Below are positions 1-8,902 of a stretch of DNA of 64,000 nt, in pieces (the first letter of the stretch is position 1; each line of letters begins with the position of its first letter). The translations under genes and the position numbers were made by a program. The stretch is from positions 1-64,000 of the forward strand of contig CANNQP010000019.1 in assembly GCA_947507875.1 (NCBI GenBank), given 5' to 3'. This DNA comes from Verrucomicrobiaceae bacterium. GTDB taxonomy: Bacteria; Verrucomicrobiota; Verrucomicrobiia; Verrucomicrobiales; Verrucomicrobiaceae. Below the pieces are notes generated by a model that saw only the letters and a list, made by a program, of their open reading frames with translations, made no database searches and was not told where the DNA came from.

Positions 1-32
1 AAAAAGCTGACCTGTCTCAGGTTGCCGCGCCT

Positions 33-491
33 CTAGCACACAGCCACCTTGACCACGACCTTAAAGACTTCACTCGGCTCGTTCCACTCCACGCAAGGCG
101 CGTGTGCGTCTTCGGGATAGAGGATGCAAAAATGCCCATCGCTCACATGCAGGGGCGTGAGGTCTGGCGTCAGCTTCCACAGCGCGGCGTCTTTCGTTTC
201 CAGGTAGGGCTGGGTGGGGTCAGTCATGCTGGCCAGCGGTGCCCAGAGGATGCTCTCCCGGCCGCGGTAGATGAATTGCACATCAATGTATTTCCGGTGG
301 GCTTCAAAGAGTGCCTTGGCCTGCGGCTTCGTCGTGTAGGTCTGCACCAAGGCAAAGGCGCGGTCGCCATCCAAATCATGCCTGCCAAGCGCTTGGGTGC
401 CATCGAGGCGGCGCAGGAAAGCAAAAGCCAGGGGAAAACCAGGATTCAGGCCCGCGTAGCGGTCCGCATGGTCGAGAGTATCGAGGATCAT
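33..491 (-). CDS. YhcH/YjgK/YiaL family protein (cupin-like)
   Basis: A 152-aa protein of the YhcH/YjgK/YiaL family (DUF386), small double-stranded beta-helix proteins linked to sugar catabolism such as sialic acid or 2,3-diketogulonate. Visible family features are the central stretch EAHRKYIDVQFIYRG and the C-terminal FCILYPEDAHAPCV, which carries the conserved metal-site-like histidine. The frame stays open far upstream, but only the ATG at 491 gives the usual family length and N-terminus (MILDTLDHADRY). It diverges from the PdeM-like gene with about 80 bp between them. No sugar genes flank it, so the substrate cannot be told. Confidence 0.85.
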   Translation of the reverse strand: MILDTLDHADRYAGLNPGFPLAFAFLRRLDGTQALGRHDLDGDRAFALVQTYTTKPQAKALFEAHRKYIDVQFIYRGRESILWAPLASMTDPTQPYLETKDAALWKLTPDLTPLHVSDGHFCILYPEDAHAPCVEWNEPSEVFKVVVKVAVC

Positions 492-572
492 CTCCCACGG
501 TGAAGCGTACCATGCGATTGCTCCAGAGCTTTTCCATCTGGGGAAAAAGATGCTGGCAGGGCCTCCCCAGCT

Positions 573-1277
573 ATGCGAATCGCCGCCATGAAACATCGTC
601 CATCCTCTCCCGTGGCAGTCCCTGTGGCGCCGGGCGTGCTGCTGGACTCTCGCCGTGCCCTCGTGCATCCTGAGCAGCGCTGGCTGGCCGTGGCGGACCT
701 GCATTTTGGCTACGAGGCCCGGCGCCGCCGCGAGGGTGCCCTGATGCCGGACTGGGGCATGGCTCAGGGAGAGCAGACCCTGCTCGACCTGCTGGCGGAT
801 CATCAGCCCCACCGGCTGATTTTGGTCGGTGATGTCATGGATGGAGTCGGTGCTGTTGAAGAAACGCTGGTGCTGCTGGAGCGTCTGAGGGAGCGGATCG
901 AAGTCGTGTGCGTGGAGGGAAATCACGACCGTGTGAGCCTTCGCCGGGCAGGGCAATTTTTGCCTCACTGGCAAGAAGGTGCGTTTTGGTTTGAGCATGG
1001 GCATCGGCCACTGAATCCCGAACCTGGGCGGATCTTGATCACTGGTCATGAGCACCCTGCCGTGCGTCTGGCCGATGGCGCCGGGCTGCGTCTCAAGCTG
1101 CCCGCTCTGGTGCAGGAGCAGCTCACCCCTGACTGCGTGCGCTGGATTTTGCCTGCCTTTTCCCCCTGGGCTGCTGGGGGGGAATACCGCTCGCCCTATC
1201 TCCGCCTCGCTACCTGGCTCTGTGCGCCGAGTCGCATTTGGCCCACTGACCGAGAGCAGTCTCAGGAAGAGGCCTGA
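573..1277 (+). CDS. pdeM: Ligase-associated metallophosphoesterase, PdeM-like
   Basis: A 234-aa calcineurin-like phosphoesterase. The metal-binding motifs appear in order: ADLHFG (DxH), GDVMDG, GNHDR, EHGH and GHEHP. This compact arrangement with a YRSPYLR-type C-terminus matches the PdeM subfamily (ligase-associated DNA damage response endonuclease), normally encoded with an ATP-dependent ligase, a beta-CASP-type exonuclease and an Lhr-type helicase. A fused exonuclease-ligase gene lies at 21661-24381, which supports the assignment; the genes are not adjacent. The start may be the ATG at 573 or the one at 588. A general phosphoesterase of another subfamily is the alternative. Confidence 0.75.
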   Translation: MRIAAMKHRPSSPVAVPVAPGVLLDSRRALVHPEQRWLAVADLHFGYEARRRREGALMPDWGMAQGEQTLLDLLADHQPHRLILVGDVMDGVGAVEETLVLLERLRERIEVVCVEGNHDRVSLRRAGQFLPHWQEGAFWFEHGHRPLNPEPGRILITGHEHPAVRLADGAGLRLKLPALVQEQLTPDCVRWILPAFSPWAAGGEYRSPYLRLATWLCAPSRIWPTDREQSQEEA

Positions 1278-1362
1278 GTGCCACGAATCCTCAGCTTCTT
1301 CAGCACGGGTGAAAGACCCGTACACGGGCCACGTTTCCGGCACAATCTTTGATTTCCCCCCC

Positions 1363-3639
1363 ATGAAACTCCCTCTCACGGCCCTGTTATTTGCCGCCTC
1401 GCTTGGGTCAGCGAAGGCGCTGTCTCTTCAGGAAATCCAGGCCAAAGCGGCCCAGATCAATCAGCTGGTGGACGAAAATTTGACCAAACAAAAGATCCAG
1501 CCACATGCCTCCGTGTCGGACGAGGTTTTTGTTCGTCGCATCTACTTGGATATCGCGGGGCGCATTCCGACACTGAAAGAGACCTCTGATTTTCTGGCGG
1601 ATTCTGCCTCGGACAAACGCGCCAAGCTCATCCAGACCCTCCTTGATTCTGATGGTTACACGCAGAACTTTTTCAATTACTGGGCGGACATCCTTCGCCT
1701 GCGTTCCCAGCTGGCGGTGGGCAATAGCCAGCCTGCTGGGGCTGCCTATGCGAACTGGCTTCGCCAGGCGCTAGATGACAACATGCCGTATGACCAAATG
1801 GTGCGTGCCATGGTGACTGCGGACGGCAAGACCTACGAAAATGGGGCCGTAGGCTTTTACCTGCGGGACTACAACATGCCGCTGGATAACATGGCGGTGA
1901 CCACTCAGGTCTTCCTCGGTACCAGCATGGTCTGTGCCCAGTGCCACAATCATCCCTTCGATAAGTGGACGCAGATGGACTACTACCAACTCGCCGCGCA
2001 CACCTACGGCATGACCGGCACCAACGGCCTGAGTAACCCCATGCTGGCCAGCCTGTTCGGTAGCGGTTATGGCCCGAAAAGTGGCAAGGGCAAAAAGACG
2101 CCTGCCACGGCGAAGTTAGCCTCCCTCCTGCCTCCAGGTGTGGAGCGCAAGGACATGGGCCGAGCCATGAGTGAAATCCTACGTCCGCTGCGCTACAACA
2201 CCGTGCTGGATCAGACGGATCGCCGCACCTTGGCGTTGCCGCACGATTACCAATACAGCGACGCGAAGCCGAAGTCCGTCGTCTCACCCATGATTCCGGC
2301 TAGCTTCTCGAAGGATGGCAAGATTGTGAAAGAGGGCACCCAGCCGGTGGATGCCTACGCGCAGTGGATGACCTCAAAGGATAACCCGCGCTTCACCACC
2401 GTCATCGCGAATCGTTTGTGGAAAAAAGCCATGGGCATGGGGCTGATCGAGCCCGTGGATGAGATCACCGACTCGACGGTGCCGAGCAATCCCAAGCTGA
2501 TGACTTACCTGGAGCAGACGCTGAAGGAGCTCAACTATGACATGAAGGCCTACCTTAGCCTCATCTTCAACAGCGCTGCCTATCAGCGTGTGGCGCATCC
2601 TCAAGATGTCGAACTTGGTGAGGTGTATCATTTCCCCGGCCCTCTGCTGCGCCGCATGAGCGCCGAGCAGATCTGGGATAGCATGGTCACGCTCTACAAG
2701 CCCAGTCCCGATACCCCGAGCATCGAGGCCCAGATCGAACGCGACTCTGCCGTCCGCCGCGTCGAGTGGCTCGATCGTTCGCTGAATGCACTGGCACCTC
2801 AGGAACTCGCCAAAGCCACGGCAGCCATCGCCTTAAAGCAAAAGCAACTCGCTGAATCCGTGCGCAATGCTCAGCAAAAGCTCACTGAAGCCACCAAGGC
2901 AAAAGACGAAGATGCCATCCGTGAAGCGAAACGAGTCATCAGCAACCAACGCCGTGATTTAGACAAAGCCGCCGAGGAGATCGTATATAGCGCAGGCTTC
3001 AAAAAGTTCGCCCAACTCGCCAAGGAAGGGAAGTTGGATGAGCAGGTGAAAAACCCAGTTTTTGCCAAAGAAATCGAAACTGCGATCCGTGGTAAGGAAG
3101 GTGCTGACCTGAGCCTGGATGAAGCTCTGAGCATCTACAACCGTGGTCTGCGCAGCCGACTCACTGAGCAACAAAAGTTGCGACTGAAGCGCGATGCCGA
3201 AACCCTGAAGGCAAACACCAAGCCAGAGCTAGCCTTGCTGAAATCTTGGGAAAGTTACCGCGACAGCACCATGCTGCGTTCCGCGGATTTGCGCAGTCCG
3301 GCTCCCAACGGTCACTTCCTGCGTGAGTTCGGTCAAAGCGACCGTGAATTGGTCGAAAATGCCAACGATGACGCCACCGTGGGACAGGCGCTGATGCTGC
3401 TGAATGGCCGCACCTTCACCACCCTGCTGAACCCCTACACCATCGTCTCCCGCAGCCTGAAAAAAGCAGAGACGGCTGAGGATACGATCGACCGAATCTA
3501 CCTGAGTCTCTTCAGCCGCAAAGCCACCGCTGAAGAGAAGCAAGTGCTGCTCCCGGTGGTTGGTGACAATGCCGCTCAAGGCAAAGGCGATGCGCTCTGG
3601 GTCGCTCTCAACACACGTCAGTTCTATTTCATCCAGTGA
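1363..3639 (+). CDS. DUF1549/DUF1553 domain secreted protein
   Basis: A 758-aa exported protein with signal peptide MKLPLTALLFAASLGSAKA. The DUF1549 domain covers roughly residues 30-250 and includes FVRRIYLDIAGRIP and the cysteine motif CAQCHNHPFDKW; DUF1553 fills the second half. Between the DUF1553 start and the conserved C-terminal part lies a highly charged, probably helical insert of about 150 residues (near 480-630) rich in Lys, Glu and Ala. The family is expanded in Planctomycetes and Verrucomicrobia and is often paired with a DUF1501 gene, but here no DUF1501 gene is adjacent. The ATG at 1363 was chosen because the signal peptide starts there; the frame is open earlier. Biochemical role unknown. 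Confidence 0.9.
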   Translation: MKLPLTALLFAASLGSAKALSLQEIQAKAAQINQLVDENLTKQKIQPHASVSDEVFVRRIYLDIAGRIPTLKETSDFLADSASDKRAKLIQTLLDSDGYTQNFFNYWADILRLRSQLAVGNSQPAGAAYANWLRQALDDNMPYDQMVRAMVTADGKTYENGAVGFYLRDYNMPLDNMAVTTQVFLGTSMVCAQCHNHPFDKWTQMDYYQLAAHTYGMTGTNGLSNPMLASLFGSGYGPKSGKGKKTPATAKLASLLPPGVERKDMGRAMSEILRPLRYNTVLDQTDRRTLALPHDYQYSDAKPKSVVSPMIPASFSKDGKIVKEGTQPVDAYAQWMTSKDNPRFTTVIANRLWKKAMGMGLIEPVDEITDSTVPSNPKLMTYLEQTLKELNYDMKAYLSLIFNSAAYQRVAHPQDVELGEVYHFPGPLLRRMSAEQIWDSMVTLYKPSPDTPSIEAQIERDSAVRRVEWLDRSLNALAPQELAKATAAIALKQKQLAESVRNAQQKLTEATKAKDEDAIREAKRVISNQRRDLDKAAEEIVYSAGFKKFAQLAKEGKLDEQVKNPVFAKEIETAIRGKEGADLSLDEALSIYNRGLRSRLTEQQKLRLKRDAETLKANTKPELALLKSWESYRDSTMLRSADLRSPAPNGHFLREFGQSDRELVENANDDATVGQALMLLNGRTFTTLLNPYTIVSRSLKKAETAEDTIDRIYLSLFSRKATAEEKQVLLPVVGDNAAQGKGDALWVALNTRQFYFIQ

Positions 3640-3697
3640 TCCAGGACCTTCTTTCTGTCCTGATCTCATCGCTTCACGCCTCGGCAAACAACATCCC

Positions 3698-5242
3698 TCA
3701 AGACTCCAGGCTTTGGTAAAAAGCTTCCGTTTCTTCGGCATCGGGCACGACCTCAATTAGACAGGCTCCGTCCGGTAGGTCGAGCAAATGTGGTGGCTGT
3801 GTGGCTTGCACATAAGCCAAGCCCCACAGGCGTGCCCAGGGTTCGAAACTCATGCGGTGGCGATTTTCCATCACCTGACGAGCCTCGTCCGACAGCCCAC
3901 GCAGGCTTTTAACGCGGGAAAAAATGCGACCGCCTGCATTGTTGATCACCACCAGCCGTCGATTCCCCTGTGGGAGCTGCGGCATGATCCAAGGCGCGGC
4001 TAGGTCATACAGGGCGCTCAGATCCCCGATCACGAGCCAGGAACTGAGTGAGCTGGCGCTGACGCCGAGCCAGGTGGACACGAGCCCGTCGATCCCATTT
4101 GCCCCTCGATTTGCGTAGAAGGCCACGCCCGGTGCGGGACTGTCCATGGCCAAATTCATCTCCCGAATGGGCAGGCTATTGCCGATGAAAACACGGTCGT
4201 AGGCGCTGAATCGTGACGCGATCTGCCGCATCCAGGCAGGCTCGGAGAGAGGAAACTCCTTCATGAGCGCGACGAGCGGTTGGCTAGGCTGGCTCGGTAG
4301 CGCAGGCGGCAGGGACCGGCGGCGCAGTGGTTCCAGAGCCGTCCACGGCAAGAGCTGCACATGTTCACGACGAGCCAGGCCAGGAAAGGGCAGCCGAGAA
4401 ATGCTAGTGACCCAAAGGTGAGGCCGATGTTCTAAATCCCGCCACCAGCGGGAAGAGGGCACACCGCCGATGCGGATGACCTGACGAATGTCCAAGGAAC
4501 GAAAGGTGCTCTCGGAGGACGGCAGCAGCAGATGGTCGATCTTGGGGCGGTCTGGCCAGTCACCCCAAAGGTTCGAGGTGACCTCGGCAATGACCGGCAA
4601 TCCCAGTTCCAGCAGCACAGGAGCCAATTCCCTTGCTTCCAGCGGATGCAAACCGCTCGCGACGATGGCGGTGGGTTCCCCTGAGAGGATGAACTCAGGG
4701 GGTTTGCCTGCTTTTAGCGGCAGCTGGGGTTGATGTTCCAAGAAGTCAATGCCCCGTGTCTCCAGGTCTAGCGGTTCATCCAGGCAGACATTGATGTGCA
4801 GGGGCCGATCCATCAGCCGCGTGGGCCAGGCGATGCTGGTGCCCTGCTCGACATCGATGCAGGCGCTCACGTAAGGCCCGAATAGATCCTTTTGCTCAAT
4901 GGCCTGGGGCGCACCGCTGCCACGATAGCGGCGGGGGCGGTCGGCCGTCAGCAACACCAGTGGCAGCCCTTGGTAATGCGCCTCGATCACCGCAGGTAGC
5001 AGCTCTGCCACCGCTGTGCCCGAGGTTGTCAGCACTGCGACTGGCGAGCGGTCTGCCTGGATGCGCCCTAGCGCAAAAAAAGCAGCGCAGCGCTCTTCAA
5101 AAAAGCTCCAGACCTTCACACCCTCGCTCTCCAGAATAGCGGAAAGTAGAGGCGCATTTCGTGCTCCCGCCGCCACACAGACCTCCGCCACGCCCAGTCG
5201 AGCCATGGCGGTGAGGGTGGAGCGAATGAGCAGGTTTTTCAT
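3698..5242 (-). CDS. menD: 2-succinyl-5-enolpyruvyl-6-hydroxy-3-cyclohexene-1-carboxylate synthase
   Basis: A 514-aa thiamine-diphosphate enzyme of menaquinone synthesis, joining 2-oxoglutarate and isochorismate to give SEPHCHC. Evidence is the N-terminal VAAGARNAPLLSAI (the family pattern is APGSRSxPL, so two usual serines are replaced), the pyrimidine-domain block TSGTAVAELLPAVIEAHY, NRGANGIDGLVST, and the C-terminal ThDP/Mg motif GDLSALYDL followed by NNAGG near residues 405-430. Length is slightly below the usual 550. The start overlaps the trpC stop by ATGA at 5239-5242, so the two genes are probably translationally coupled. Confidence 0.93.
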   Translation of the reverse strand: MKNLLIRSTLTAMARLGVAEVCVAAGARNAPLLSAILESEGVKVWSFFEERCAAFFALGRIQADRSPVAVLTTSGTAVAELLPAVIEAHYQGLPLVLLTADRPRRYRGSGAPQAIEQKDLFGPYVSACIDVEQGTSIAWPTRLMDRPLHINVCLDEPLDLETRGIDFLEHQPQLPLKAGKPPEFILSGEPTAIVASGLHPLEARELAPVLLELGLPVIAEVTSNLWGDWPDRPKIDHLLLPSSESTFRSLDIRQVIRIGGVPSSRWWRDLEHRPHLWVTSISRLPFPGLARREHVQLLPWTALEPLRRRSLPPALPSQPSQPLVALMKEFPLSEPAWMRQIASRFSAYDRVFIGNSLPIREMNLAMDSPAPGVAFYANRGANGIDGLVSTWLGVSASSLSSWLVIGDLSALYDLAAPWIMPQLPQGNRRLVVINNAGGRIFSRVKSLRGLSDEARQVMENRHRMSFEPWARLWGLAYVQATQPPHLLDLPDGACLIEVVPDAEETEAFYQSLES

Positions 5243-6042
5243 TCCTCGGCAGCTTCGGCCAGGGGCTTGAACGCGCGCAGTGCAGGCAGGTCGTGCAGGA
5301 TGTTGGAGCTACGCATCAGGGTCTCCCCGACCAGCAGCGCATCTGCTCCGCAGCGGGCCAGGCGCTCCGCATCAGCCACCGTCTTGATGCCACTCTCCGC
5401 CACCAGGATGATGTCATCCGGCACTTCCTCCGCCAGAGCCTCGGAGGTCGTAAGATCTACCGTGAAGCTCTTCAGGTTCCGATTGTTCACCCCGATGATG
5501 CGTGCATCGGTCGCCAGTGCCCGCTCCAGCTCCGGCAGATCATGCACCTCCACCAGCGCGTCGAGCTGGAAGGTGTGCGCCACCTCCAGCAGATGTTCCA
5601 GCGTTGGCTGATCCAGTGCCGCCACGATAAGTAAAATCGCATCCGCCCCAGCTACAACTGCCTCGAAGATCTGGGCCTCGTGGATGATGAAATCCTTGCG
5701 CAGGCAAGGAATGTCCACCTGCTCCCGGATCAGGGTCAGGTAATTCAGGTGGCCTTGGAAGTATTTTTCATCGGTCAAAATCGACAGCGCACTGGCTCCT
5801 GCTTTTTCATAGCCACGGGCAATGGCCAGCGGATCAAAGTCCGCCGCAATGGTTCCTGCCGAGGGCGAGGCCCGCTTCACTTCAGCGATCATGCCAAGAC
5901 GGGTCGGGTCAGCTCGCAGGGCATCCGCCAGGGAGCGAACGTCGTCACGGAGTGTCGCTGCTGCGCGCAGTTTTTCTGCACGAGGTAGCAGCTTCTCCAC
6001 CTCCGTGCGTTTGTGGGCGATGATTTCGTCCAGTTTGTTCAT
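5239..6042 (-). CDS. trpC: Indole-3-glycerol phosphate synthase
   Basis: A 267-aa TIM-barrel enzyme that closes the indole ring in tryptophan synthesis, CdRP to indole-3-glycerol phosphate. Conserved blocks are IAEVKRASPS, LRKDFI, VNNRNLKSF and AESGI, with the phosphate-binding GADALLVGE near the C-terminus. The ATG at 6042 (MNKLDEIIAHKRTEV) is the family start; 33 further codons upstream are open but not family-like. It is the first gene of a two-gene unit with menD, overlapping by 4 bp. No other trp gene is nearby. Confidence 0.96.
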   Translation of the reverse strand: MNKLDEIIAHKRTEVEKLLPRAEKLRAAATLRDDVRSLADALRADPTRLGMIAEVKRASPSAGTIAADFDPLAIARGYEKAGASALSILTDEKYFQGHLNYLTLIREQVDIPCLRKDFIIHEAQIFEAVVAGADAILLIVAALDQPTLEHLLEVAHTFQLDALVEVHDLPELERALATDARIIGVNNRNLKSFTVDLTTSEALAEEVPDDIILVAESGIKTVADAERLARCGADALLVGETLMRSSNILHDLPALRAFKPLAEAAEE

Positions 6043-6205
6043 GGGGCGCGGATGATGCGGCACAATGGCCGCGGCGCAAGGTGCATTGCATGCTCCTGAT
6101 CTCAGCAGCCCGAAAAGAGAGTGATGCCCCATGTCCGCCATGTTTGCCAGTCGCCGCCGGTTCAGCGATGGAGTGAGCTCATGCTAGGCAAGGTTGCGGC
6201 TGAAA

Positions 6206-7183
6206 TCATTTCGTGAGTTGGGTGATGATGAAGTCGGACGCTTTGGTGATGATTTCGTCAAGGCTTGGGCTTCCGTTTGAGCTGAAGCCGTGATTGCCAT
6301 CTTGGACCTCGGTGTACCGGATGTCGGCACCGATTTGTCTGCCCTTAGCGAAGAGGCGGCGTGAGTTCTCCACGGAGAGGACCGTGTCTTCATCTCCATG
6401 AAAGCAATAGACGGGCGTGGAGTCTTTTTTGATGAGCTGCACGGGGCTGAGCAGGCGGATAATGTCGGCTTTTTGATCGGCGGGCCCGCCAAACATGAGG
6501 GTGGCGCGCTGTGGCCCGATAAAGCGTTCGGCGAGCTTCACATCGGTGAAGTCGGTGGCAGGGTAGTAGGCCACTTCACAGCGCAGGGACTTCGGATCGT
6601 AGCCCATGAGTGTGGGATCGCCGGGATAATCTTGCGGATGGCCGAGTGCGGTGACTAGGGAGAGATGTCCGCCTGCGGAACCACCGATGGCGCCGATGCG
6701 CTCAGGATCGATGCGATGCGTCTTCGCGTGCTTCACCAGGAAGCGCAGTGCGTCTTTGCAATCCGTGGCGCTGTCAAAGGCAGTGGCCTTGGATGAGTTG
6801 AGCCGATACTCGAGAGTGGCACAAAGGATGCCTGCTGCCGCGCACCGCTTGAACACACCGCTGATGTCCGGGCGTGCGCAGCGATATCGGTCACCGCCAC
6901 CCCAGCCGCCGCCATGGATGTACAGGAGCAGGGGGGCTGCCTCGCTTTGTAGTCCCTTGGGAGTGAGCAGGTCGAGTTGCAGTTTTTGATCACCGACGGT
7001 CTTGTACACGAGGTTCGGCGTGTGGTTGAACTCTGGAAACCACGTCGTCATGCGCTTGGCCAGCTCTGCCGAGGTTGTCTTGGCTTTGGTTTTGCCCTTG
7101 TGCATCGCTTTGCCTACCTCGGGCTGTTGGGCAAAGGTCAGCGTGGTGCACAGGGTCAGAGTGAGCCGTACGATGAGGTTCAT
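6206..7183 (-). CDS. Secreted alpha/beta hydrolase (BD-FAE/esterase-like)
   Basis: A 325-aa hydrolase with a short signal peptide (MNLIVRLTLTLCTTLTFAQ). It has the oxyanion motif HGGGW near residue 90, the nucleophile elbow GGSAGG, the acid in HGDEDTV and the histidine in GNHGF, a complete triad in the order of the hormone-sensitive-lipase/BD-FAE esterases. Planctomycetes and Verrucomicrobia encode many of these next to sulfatases or glycosidases, probably to remove ester groups from polysaccharides, but none is adjacent here. It diverges from amt. Substrate unknown. Confidence 0.88.
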   Translation of the reverse strand: MNLIVRLTLTLCTTLTFAQQPEVGKAMHKGKTKAKTTSAELAKRMTTWFPEFNHTPNLVYKTVGDQKLQLDLLTPKGLQSEAAPLLLYIHGGGWGGGDRYRCARPDISGVFKRCAAAGILCATLEYRLNSSKATAFDSATDCKDALRFLVKHAKTHRIDPERIGAIGGSAGGHLSLVTALGHPQDYPGDPTLMGYDPKSLRCEVAYYPATDFTDVKLAERFIGPQRATLMFGGPADQKADIIRLLSPVQLIKKDSTPVYCFHGDEDTVLSVENSRRLFAKGRQIGADIRYTEVQDGNHGFSSNGSPSLDEIITKASDFIITQLTK

Positions 7184-7251
7184 GCGCCGTGAGAACGCTG
7201 AGGGAAAGGCTGAATTGCATGGTCTGAAATTGTCAAAATGTCGCTTTGTCT

Positions 7252-7267
7252 TGGCATGATAGTTGCT
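7252..7267 (+). promoter_or_regulatory. Sigma-54 (-24/-12) promoter of amt
   Basis: The sequence TGGCATGATAGTTGCT matches the RpoN consensus TGGCACGNNNNTTGCW at every fixed position except C to T at position 6. The GG and GC dinucleotides have the required 10-bp spacing. It lies about 70 bp upstream of the ammonium transporter start, so a transcript start near 7279 would give a leader of about 60 nt. Nitrogen-regulated amt genes are classic RpoN targets in Proteobacteria. No enhancer site could be identified with confidence. Confidence 0.75.
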
Positions 7268-7337
7268 GATTTATGTCTGATGCCTTTGTGGGCCAACCAT
7301 CCACAAGGCACATTCAACCAACCAACCACTACCCACC

Positions 7338-8669
7338 ATGACCCCTCCTGCGCCTCTGCGCCGCAGGCTCGGACGCTTGCCGTTTTTCGCGGTAAGTGCC
7401 GCGCTTTGCTATGCCTCCACGTCGTTGCATGCTGCCGAAACCTCCACCCTCCAGAGTGGAGATACCGCTTGGTTGCTGACTTCGACGGCCCTTGTTCTGT
7501 TCATGATGATCCCTGGCCTAGCGTTGTTTTACGCGGGGCTTGTGCGTTCGAAGAACGTGCTGTCGATCTTCATGCAGTGTTTTGCTTTGACTGCTGTGCT
7601 CAGTCTCGTGTGGCTTGCGTGTGGTTACACGCTCAGCTTTACAGGTGATAGTGGTGGCTTCGGCACCCTGGATAAGATCTTTCTTAAAGGCGTCACCCCT
7701 AGCAGTACCTACGCAGCCTATCCGAACATCCCGGAGCATCTTTGGTTTGCCTATCAGATGATGTTCTTCCTGATCACGCCAGGGTTATTCATTGGTGCCT
7801 TTGCGGAACGTATGAAATTCAGCGCGATCCTGGTCTTTAGCGTGTGCTGGAGCCTGCTTGTGTATGTGCCGACCTGCTGGGGAGTATGGCACAAATTGAA
7901 TTTCTTCGGTCTGACCCATGTCATTGATCTCGCGGGTGGCATCGTGGTGCATATCACGGCCGGCGTGGCTGCCTTGATTGCCTGCATCATGGTGGGACCG
8001 CGCCGTGGCTTCCCGCACACGCAGATGATGCCGCACAATTTGCCCTACACCCTCGCGGGTGCTGGCATGCTTTGGGTGGGCTGGTTTGGTTTTAATGGTG
8101 GCAGCCAAGTCGCCGCCAATGGCAACGCGGCCATGACGGTGGTGGTGACCCATATCTCCGCCTGCGCTGCTTGCGTGGTGTGGTCACTGATTGAAAAGAT
8201 CAAAGTCGGTAAGCCCAGTGCTCTCGGTATCGCCACGGGTTCCATCGCGGGTTTGGCAGCGATCACCCCTGCCTCAGGCAAGGTGGGCCCTGTCGGTGCC
8301 CTTTGCCTGGGGAGCATCAGCGCCCTCGTTTGCTGGTTCTTTTGTGCTAAAGTGAAACAGAAGTTCAAGTACGACGACTCCTTGGACGTGTTCGGCGTAC
8401 ACGGCGTTGGTGGCTTCGTTGGTACCGTGCTCGTGGCGGTGTTTGCCTCGCCTTTCTTTGGGGGCCTGGGTTATGCTGAAGGCGTGACCATGGGCGGACA
8501 GCTTGTGACGCAGCTCTTGGCCTCGCTTTATACGATCCTTTTATCCGGCGGTGTTAGCATTGTTTTGCTAAAGGTCATCGATCTTACCATTGGTCTTCGC
8601 GTGGACTCCGAGCAGGAGAACCAAGGCCTCGATCTCGCCGAACATGGTGAGTCGGGCTACAATGCGTAA
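7338..8669 (+). CDS. amt: Ammonium transporter
   Basis: A 443-aa Amt/MEP/Rh channel. After an N-terminal signal-like segment (residues about 12-33) it has about 11 hydrophobic helices. Signature segments are FYAGLVRSKNVLSIFMQ, DLAGGIVVHITAGVAAL with the first pore histidine, and VFGVHGVGGFVGT with the second. It imports ammonium or ammonia across the inner membrane. No glnK/glnB PII gene follows, which is unusual since they often pair. A sigma-54 promoter precedes it and a hairpin follows the stop. No Shine-Dalgarno is visible before the ATG. Confidence 0.96.
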   Translation: MTPPAPLRRRLGRLPFFAVSAALCYASTSLHAAETSTLQSGDTAWLLTSTALVLFMMIPGLALFYAGLVRSKNVLSIFMQCFALTAVLSLVWLACGYTLSFTGDSGGFGTLDKIFLKGVTPSSTYAAYPNIPEHLWFAYQMMFFLITPGLFIGAFAERMKFSAILVFSVCWSLLVYVPTCWGVWHKLNFFGLTHVIDLAGGIVVHITAGVAALIACIMVGPRRGFPHTQMMPHNLPYTLAGAGMLWVGWFGFNGGSQVAANGNAAMTVVVTHISACAACVVWSLIEKIKVGKPSALGIATGSIAGLAAITPASGKVGPVGALCLGSISALVCWFFCAKVKQKFKYDDSLDVFGVHGVGGFVGTVLVAVFASPFFGGLGYAEGVTMGGQLVTQLLASLYTILLSGGVSIVLLKVIDLTIGLRVDSEQENQGLDLAEHGESGYNA

Positions 8670-8696
8670 GGCTTGATCTACGCATGTTCCGGCAGG

Positions 8697-8718
8697 CGCT
8701 TTCTGGCGGCAGAAAGCG
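8697..8718 (+). terminator. Hairpin after amt, possible terminator
   Basis: A perfect 9-bp stem (CGCTTTCTG with CAGAAAGCG) closed by a GCGG loop lies 27 bp after the amt stop codon. There is no T-run after it, so it may be a factor-dependent terminator or an RNA-stabilising hairpin. Confidence 0.45.
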
Positions 8719-8902
8719 TCATGCCTAGCCGATGGTTCATGCCCCGCCTGAAACTTGAAGCTGAAACGACGCTGCTTCTAAGAAAGGGTTCTTTTTTACA
8801 ATGATGCCCAGCCAGCAGGGGCTGAAATAGCGCAAATTGAACTGCCTTTCCCTTGCCTCAAAAAGGTAGGTGGCTGTTCGGTGGAGTGAGCTTGGAGTCG
8901 GA

